Shown here: piece by piece, positions 6,252 through 10,331 of the stretch
Layout of the letters: each line of letters opens with the position of its first letter
Position numbering within the stretch: position 1 is the first letter of the stretch
Source of the DNA: Nitrososphaerales archaeon TH5893
GTDB taxonomy: Archaea > Thermoproteota > Nitrososphaeria > Nitrososphaerales > Nitrososphaeraceae
Direction: 5' to 3'
DNA: 10,331 nt
NCBI GenBank assembly: GCA_014523685.1
Contig: JAATVT010000190.1
Span: 1 to 10,331, forward strand
Program-made: the position numbers and the translations under genes
Notes under the pieces: model-generated
What the model was told of the DNA's origin: nothing
Seen by the model: the letters and a program-made list of their open reading frames with translations, nothing else
Databases searched by the model: none

Positions 6252-8321
6252 TTAAGCCTTAGCATAAAAGCCGGTTTTTCTTTCATAAATCTGTCCATTT
6301 TGCATCGCCTTTTTGAGATAACTCGTCGCTTCGTCCTCTGTAAATTTGCCTGTTTTTACCAGTTCGTATACAAAGTTCTTTTCTTCAACGTCATTCTTAT
6401 CTTCTCCGGAAAGCCCGTTAAACACATCCATGAAGATCTTCAGTTTTGAAACTTCACTGTGAGGTTTTCCATGAAGGACGCCCAGATCTACTTTTCCGGT
6501 ATTAACATCCACTCCTGCTGTTTCTAACATGCGTTGGATAAGGTATATTGCACGTTCAGCATCATCCGTTTCTACCTTGTCTTTTAATAGCAATCTCGCC
6601 CGGGCAGTAGCAAGTCTGACCAAACCTTCAAGCTGCCTAGGGGTAACAGTAATCATCCCTTCAGACTCCACATTTCTCATCTTCATGTAATAATTTCTGA
6701 TCAAATTTATTGCTTCACTAGTCAATTCTGGTTCTAGCTGCTTTGAGAATGCAAGGTATTTGCTAAAAAGATCAATATCTATAACTGGCTGGGCAGCGTG
6801 CTCTGAGTCACGATAAATTTCTAAAATATGACTTGCAACACGACTGTCTTTCTCCCTTTCAGGTGTATCTCTTACAACGTAGACTAGGTCAAACCGAGTT
6901 AGCAAAGGAACTGGCAAATTGACATTTTCTGTTATATTTTTAAAGGGATCATATTTTCCATACAACGGATTTGCGGCCGACAAAATGGAAGTTCTTGCAT
7001 TCAGAGTAGCAACGATACCTCCCTTTGCCACTGAACAGGTTTGCTGTTCCATTACTTCGTGTAGTGCAGAACGATCTTCAGGCTTCAATTTGTCGAACTC
7101 ATCGATGCACACCAGTCCTTGATCTCCAAGTACCACAGCTCCTGCTTCCAGCATCATAATACCAGTCTTATCTCTTATGACTGCCGCAGTTAAGCCTGCA
7201 GCAGTGGAACCCCGGCCTGAGGTATAGAGCCCTCTAGGTGCAATCTTAGCCGCGAATTTTAGCATTTCTGATTTCGCAGTGCCTGGATCACCTACTAAGA
7301 GTACATTAATGTCTCCTCTACGAGTTGACCCATCTCCTAATTTTTTCGTAACAGAACCTACTATTAACAACAGGATTGCTTCTTTAAGTACCTCATGACC
7401 GTATACATGGGGAGCAAATGAAGCAATTAGCTTGTCATATGCATCTGGCTTTGCGGCGATAGACAAGATATTCTTTTCATCTTCCGTACTTATTGCTATT
7501 CTCTCCACTGTCCTGGTATCCTTATTGCCTGCTCTACCTCCGAGATATTCAATATTATTTCCTTCCATCCGTAATTTGAACAGACTTGCTTTGACATGAG
7601 GAGCAAGTTGCTCCTGTTCTATTCGAACGATACCGGTCAACATTATTCTGTCACCTGGACGACATTGGTCAACAAGGTCTCCCATTACGGTAACTTCGAC
7701 GTAATGAGGAAGCTGTCCTGCAGGCAGGTCTTCCGGCAGTTCCTGAAGCCTAACCATTTGAAAATCTGTGAAGGAGCTATTCTCTGGATCCATTTCCAAC
7801 TCTTTTTCGGAACAATTTATACATCTAAGTGGTCTCTTCAAAGCTAATCCTTTTAGTTGAGATTCATTTATTGTATTGCAATTCAAGCACCTATAGCCTA
7901 TTTTTTTTGCCAGAGGTTTTACCTCAGAAGACCTGACCACCATACCTGAAACTCCAATCAGCTTATCAATAATGTCAGCATTGATGTCTCTCAATCCTTT
8001 TTGTACCGTATAATTTCCAATTCTTACTCTAACCTTGTCTCGAATCTCCTCTTCGTAATCAGGATGTATTTCTTTGAGAATTGACAGTACTGCTCCACTA
8101 AACGCTTCAAACATCTCGTCGGGATTGTGAGTTATCTGCTTGGCAAGCTCCGGACTGAAGCTGTCAAAGTCGATATAATCTATTGTAAGGGAAACTAAAT
8201 TAGAAGCCATCATGTGATTAATTTTGTCAAAGTACTTGTATTTCCCTCCTCTATCTTTAAAAGCACGTAAAAAATTTTCTAGATCATTTGTTAGGGCTGC
8301 GATTGTCTGCTGCTCAGCCAA
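6252..8321 (-). CDS. mcm: MCM replicative helicase
   Basis: The 689-residue protein is the hexameric 3'-5' helicase motor of archaeal replication forks. The N-terminal DNA-binding domain covers about 1-260 and carries a zinc motif C145-x2-C148...C167-x2-C170. The AAA+ domain has Walker A GDPGTAKS (344-351), Walker B LVCIDEFD (403-410), sensor 1 N451 in LSAANP, the arginine finger R476 in LLTRFD, and sensor 2 R562 in TPRQLEGL. A winged helix covers about 625-689 at the C-terminus. There is no intein or insertion. The start is TTG (8321-8319); its first 8 bases overlap the end of the GINS gene, and the next Met (37) would cut into the conserved N-terminal domain, so TTG is preferred. No clear Shine-Dalgarno site is seen, and translation is probably coupled to GINS, its partner in the CMG helicase. 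Confidence 0.97.
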   Translation of the reverse strand: MAEQQTIAALTNDLENFLRAFKDRGGKYKYFDKINHMMASNLVSLTIDYIDFDSFSPELAKQITHNPDEMFEAFSGAVLSILKEIHPDYEEEIRDKVRVRIGNYTVQKGLRDINADIIDKLIGVSGMVVRSSEVKPLAKKIGYRCLNCNTINESQLKGLALKRPLRCINCSEKELEMDPENSSFTDFQMVRLQELPEDLPAGQLPHYVEVTVMGDLVDQCRPGDRIMLTGIVRIEQEQLAPHVKASLFKLRMEGNNIEYLGGRAGNKDTRTVERIAISTEDEKNILSIAAKPDAYDKLIASFAPHVYGHEVLKEAILLLIVGSVTKKLGDGSTRRGDINVLLVGDPGTAKSEMLKFAAKIAPRGLYTSGRGSTAAGLTAAVIRDKTGIMMLEAGAVVLGDQGLVCIDEFDKLKPEDRSALHEVMEQQTCSVAKGGIVATLNARTSILSAANPLYGKYDPFKNITENVNLPVPLLTRFDLVYVVRDTPEREKDSRVASHILEIYRDSEHAAQPVIDIDLFSKYLAFSKQLEPELTSEAINLIRNYYMKMRNVESEGMITVTPRQLEGLVRLATARARLLLKDKVETDDAERAIYLIQRMLETAGVDVNTGKVDLGVLHGKPHSEVSKLKIFMDVFNGLSGEDKNDVEEKNFVYELVKTGKFTEDEATSYLKKAMQNGQIYERKTGFYAKA

Positions 8322-8856
8322 AATTCTTTAGCACCCGATTTTTAAACAATACAGACGAATCGTGGATAAGTGAATACAATTCACTTTCCTCAGCCGATAG
8401 CTTTTCTTCTAGCTGAGCGGAAAGAGGAGAGGCAGCAGCCAACTTGACAATCTTTTCTAATCTTGAAGATACAAAAGAGTTTAATGAAACTAGAATATTT
8501 TCTCTTTCTCTCTCTCTCAAACCCTCAAAATAATCATTCACTCGAATATAGAAATCAGCATCCAGGTTGGACAAATCGTGAGGTTTTGCTATTCTTTCAC
8601 GATTGAATGCTCTAGAAATGTAGGTAGAAATATCATGGTCTTGAATTTGGATGTCGTCATGCTGTATCAGTATCTTTGCCATCCACCTTGGAATAGAAGA
8701 TATATCACCTTCCTTTGCATCCAAAGACAGGCCGTCTACTGTCGCCTTTATATCTCTTCGAAAAGTTACCCGAATATCTTCCATCATATACTCGATATAA
8801 TGAACTCCTTGGACAACATCTATCTTGCTTTCTAGAGATGGAAGATCCGTGTTCAT
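8314..8856 (-). CDS. GINS complex subunit, Gins23-like
   Basis: The 180-residue protein fits the archaeal GINS family, which tethers and activates MCM in the CMG helicase with a Cdc45/RecJ-like protein. A small beta-rich domain comes first (about 27-72) and contains the family signature around GDISSIPRWMAKILI (50-64, with P56-R57-W58). A helical domain follows (about 98-180) and begins DFYIRVNDYFEGL. The beta-then-alpha order is that of Psf2/Psf3 and archaeal Gins23; Gins51 has the reverse. The subtype is inferred from that order. Residues 113-118 are RERERE, encoded by a short GA-repeat tract. The start is ATG at 8856, 26 bp after the preceding small gene. The gene overlaps mcm by 8 bp, and this linkage of GINS to mcm also occurs in other archaea, which supports the assignment. 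Confidence 0.85.
   Translation of the reverse strand: MNTDLPSLESKIDVVQGVHYIEYMMEDIRVTFRRDIKATVDGLSLDAKEGDISSIPRWMAKILIQHDDIQIQDHDISTYISRAFNRERIAKPHDLSNLDADFYIRVNDYFEGLRERERENILVSLNSFVSSRLEKIVKLAAASPLSAQLEEKLSAEESELYSLIHDSSVLFKNRVLKNFG
8501..8518. repeat. TC/GA simple-sequence tract inside the GINS gene
   Basis: Eighteen bases of almost pure TC dinucleotides, interrupted by one TTT, encode the alternating Arg-Glu stretch of GINS on the minus strand. Such a tract is a possible slippage site, but it is short, and the Arg/Glu helix is plausible as protein sequence. Confidence 0.5.
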
Positions 8857-8882
8857 GCAGCTATTCTCTTGTACGATCCTAC

Positions 8883-9116
8883 CTAATTAATTATATCTTT
8901 TGTAAGGATAGCTTTTCTTAACCGTCTAGCTGCGCTAAATGAATTAAGGGCGGTAATTACCTCGATCCCGTCCTGATATTGAGGCGTCAGGATCTCATAG
9001 CTATACTGGCACCATAGTATCCAGGCCATTTTTATCTTAATATCTAGCAACTCTCGAACCCAGTGCTTTTGTAAATAATGCGAAGAGTACTTTAGAGTCC
9101 TTGGTTCATGTCTCAA
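8883..9116 (-). CDS. Small uncharacterised protein (77 residues) upstream of GINS
   Basis: I do not recognise this family. The product is basic and rich in aromatic residues, with W19, W32 and W35 and several Tyr. It has two probable helices, around 14-45 (YLQKHWVRELLDIKIKMAWI) and 55-72 (TALNSFSAARRLRKAI). It has one cysteine and no convincing membrane segment. The start is TTG at 9116; an in-frame TAG 9 bases further upstream leaves no other start except a Met at residue 30. AGGA lies a few bases before the TTG as a weak Shine-Dalgarno site. The stop is 26 bp before the GINS ATG on the same strand, so it would lead the GINS-MCM operon. Position suggests a link with replication, but that is inference. 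The coding call rests on protein-like composition and tight spacing. Confidence 0.55.
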   Translation of the reverse strand: MRHEPRTLKYSSHYLQKHWVRELLDIKIKMAWILWCQYSYEILTPQYQDGIEVITALNSFSAARRLRKAILTKDIIN

Positions 9117-9131
9117 CCAGATATCCTAAAA

Positions 9132-9170
9132 AGTATATAGTGTACATGAAATTAGATTAGTAATTTTATT
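9132..9170 (-). promoter_or_regulatory. Candidate promoter of the small protein-GINS-MCM operon
   Basis: Leftward, AATAAAATTA (9170 to 9161) and CTATATACTT (9140 to 9131) are TATA-like. The first would give a leader of about 20 bases that includes the AGGA before the TTG at 9116. The second would start transcription inside the small gene, making its TTG start untranslated. The choice cannot be settled from sequence. Confidence 0.3.
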
Positions 9171-9225
9171 GGCAGCTTTCAATCTCAATACTCTGTGCGA
9201 ATGAATGTTGGTTTGATTTATAGTA

Positions 9226-9264
9226 TGTGATGATTTTTCATCATGGATGCGGATGATCATCACA
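9226..9264. repeat. Cluster of TGATGA/TCATCA dyads between the RFC and GINS-MCM genes
   Basis: TGTGATGAT (9226-9234) and ATCATCACA (9256-9264) form a perfect 9-bp inverted repeat. Inside it, TGATGA (9228-9233) also pairs with TCATCA (9238-9243) across four T. GATGATCATC (9252-9261) is a perfect 10-bp palindrome. Three or four half-sites of one motif thus lie within 39 bp, about 20 bp upstream of the RFC TATA-like box. This suits an operator for a dimeric regulator of replication genes, or a structured element. The repeats are seen directly; the role is inferred. Confidence 0.55.
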
Positions 9265-9282
9265 CAAATTGATTTGGAGACT

Positions 9283-9290
9283 ATTAAAAT
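9283..9290 (+). promoter_or_regulatory. Candidate TATA box of the RFC small subunit gene
   Basis: ATTAAAAT centred near 9287 predicts transcription from about 9313, some 12 bases before the in-frame ATG at 9325. This favours 9325 over the later ATG at 9373 as the start. No Shine-Dalgarno site precedes either ATG. Confidence 0.4.
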
Positions 9291-9324
9291 TTGTAAACAT
9301 TATTATGACTTGAATTACATTCAG

Positions 9325-10331
9325 ATGACCTTACGTAGATTGCCTCCTCCAAGTAGTGATTTGTCAAATTTAATGTGGGTTGAGAAATATCGTCCTAAAA
9401 ATCTGAAGGAAATAATTAATCAGCGGGATGTTGTTAATGGTCTTAGCAATTTTTCGAGAAACCCAGATGCGATCCCCCATATCCTTCTTTCTGGTCCACC
9501 TGGGGTAGGTAAAACTACCACAGCTCTATGCCTTGCCAGGGAGTTGCTTGGAGAATTCTGGCGTTCAGATACACTTGAATTGAATGCTTCTGATGAGAGG
9601 GGAATTAAGATGGTTCGTGAAAGAGTAAAAGAATTTGCCGCCGTGATGAAGCTACCAACAGACAAAGAGAACAGGAAGATGTTTAGGATTATCATTTTAG
9701 ATGAGGCTGACGAGATGACACCCGAAGCTCAGACGGCCTTGAGGAGGATAATTGAAGACAGTTCTGTTACCACTAGGTTTATTATGATTTGCAATTATCT
9801 CTCGCAGATCATAGAGCCCATTCAAAGTAGATGCGTGGTTTTTAAATTCAAACGCCTTTCCAGAGAGGATGTTACAGATCATTTGAGATCCATTTGTGAA
9901 AACCAAGGAGTAAAATTTGAAGAAAAAGCCTTATCAACAATATATGATGCCACATTGGGGGATCTCCGTCATTCTATTAATATTCTTCAGGCTTCAGCCG
10001 GAATGGGCCTCGTTTCAGCCTCTAATGTCATATCATCAATAGGTTTATCAGGCAAAGCAAAAGTAAAGGAGATTATCAAACTAGCCCTTATTGGGAAATT
10101 CCATGATGCGCGAATTAGATTATTTGAACTAACTCAAGTATACGGAATGTCAGAAAGCGATTTTCTAAAATATGCAAATCAAGAGGCCTACGATCTAAAG
10201 ATAGATCGTCCAGACGAATTTGCCGCTTTGATGGCAGAATACGACTACCGCTTGGTTACTGGTGCCCATCCGGAAATTCAATTGGTGTCACTGCTTGCCC
10301 AATTGGGGAAGCTTGGACGTAATCTTAAATA
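9325..10331 (+). CDS. rfcS: Replication factor C small subunit (clamp loader ATPase)
   Basis: The product is the small subunit of the clamp loader that opens and loads the PCNA ring. From ATG 9325 it has 335 residues; the window ends after TA of the next codon, probably the stop because family members are usually 315-330 residues long. The conserved N-terminal RFC box WVEKYRPKNL covers 18-27. Walker A GPPGVGKT is at 57-64, NASDERGI at 87-94, Walker B IIILDEAD at 122-129, and the SRC arginine-finger motif at 168-170. The lid region around GDLRHSINILQ (212-222) and the C-terminal collar domain follow. The frame stays open upstream to a TGA at 9214, with further ATGs at 9247 and 9253. Start 9325 is preferred from the TATA-like box spacing; 9373 (MWVEKYRPK) is a good alternative. 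The gene is divergent from the GINS-MCM cluster. Confidence 0.93.
   Translation, partial: MTLRRLPPPSSDLSNLMWVEKYRPKNLKEIINQRDVVNGLSNFSRNPDAIPHILLSGPPGVGKTTTALCLARELLGEFWRSDTLELNASDERGIKMVRERVKEFAAVMKLPTDKENRKMFRIIILDEADEMTPEAQTALRRIIEDSSVTTRFIMICNYLSQIIEPIQSRCVVFKFKRLSREDVTDHLRSICENQGVKFEEKALSTIYDATLGDLRHSINILQASAGMGLVSASNVISSIGLSGKAKVKEIIKLALIGKFHDARIRLFELTQVYGMSESDFLKYANQEAYDLKIDRPDEFAALMAEYDYRLVTGAHPEIQLVSLLAQLGKLGRNLK

Noticed and set aside
9227..9263. GTGATGA/ATGATGA motifs as C boxes of a C/D RNA on either strand
   Set aside because: No CTGA D box follows within a suitable distance on either strand, so the repeats are better read as DNA dyads.
9420..9906. Two minus-strand open frames of 91 and 69 codons
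   Set aside because: They are antisense to the RFC small subunit, whose Walker motifs and SRC motif are encoded on the plus strand across the same bases.
1..10331. tRNA, rRNA, CRISPR array, insertion sequence, attachment site or replication origin
   Set aside because: No T-loop-like sequence, regularly spaced repeats, transposase, long terminal repeats or origin-type repeats next to an orc1/cdc6 gene were seen on reading; a covariance-model search would settle RNA genes.

Overview
This window looks like part of the chromosome of an ammonia-oxidising-type archaeon (Thaumarchaeota/Nitrososphaeria). The evidence is the mix of strictly archaeal information-processing genes (aIF2 beta, a GINS subunit with an N-terminal beta domain, a single MCM, a replication factor C small subunit) with a bacterial-type GrpE-DnaK-DnaJ set, moderately AT-rich DNA, TTG and GTG starts, and few strong Shine-Dalgarno sites. 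The lineage is inferred from gene content; no marker such as rRNA is present.

Left part (1-2072): the 3' end of a beta-class DNA methyltransferase runs in from outside the window. It is followed by aIF2 beta, which starts with GTG, then a small unrecognised protein of 76 residues. A thioredoxin with an extra charged N-terminal segment is convergent with that small protein.

Middle (2073-6251): a divergent promoter region separates thioredoxin from grpE-dnaK-dnaJ, the complete Hsp70 machine. GrpE exchanges nucleotide on DnaK, and DnaJ delivers substrate and stimulates ATP hydrolysis. grpE and dnaK are 2 bp apart. dnaJ follows after 50 bp that contain a T7 run and its own Shine-Dalgarno site. 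The 190-bp space after dnaJ holds a T7 terminator and a weak candidate small RNA.

Right part (6252-10331): a leftward cluster reads small hypothetical protein, GINS, MCM. The last two overlap by 8 bp, with MCM starting on TTG inside the end of the GINS gene. GINS and MCM are two of the three components of the archaeal CMG replicative helicase. Divergent from it is the RFC small subunit, the clamp-loader ATPase, which reaches the window edge with only its last codon incomplete. The shared intergenic region carries a cluster of TGATGA/TCATCA dyads just upstream of the RFC TATA-like box.

Most of the window is conserved housekeeping sequence. I see no CRISPR array, transposon, tRNA, rRNA or convincing undescribed multi-gene system. 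The points worth following up are small: two unrecognised small proteins, dyad elements between genes, the odd start of grpE, the thioredoxin extension, and the methyltransferase with its missing upstream context.
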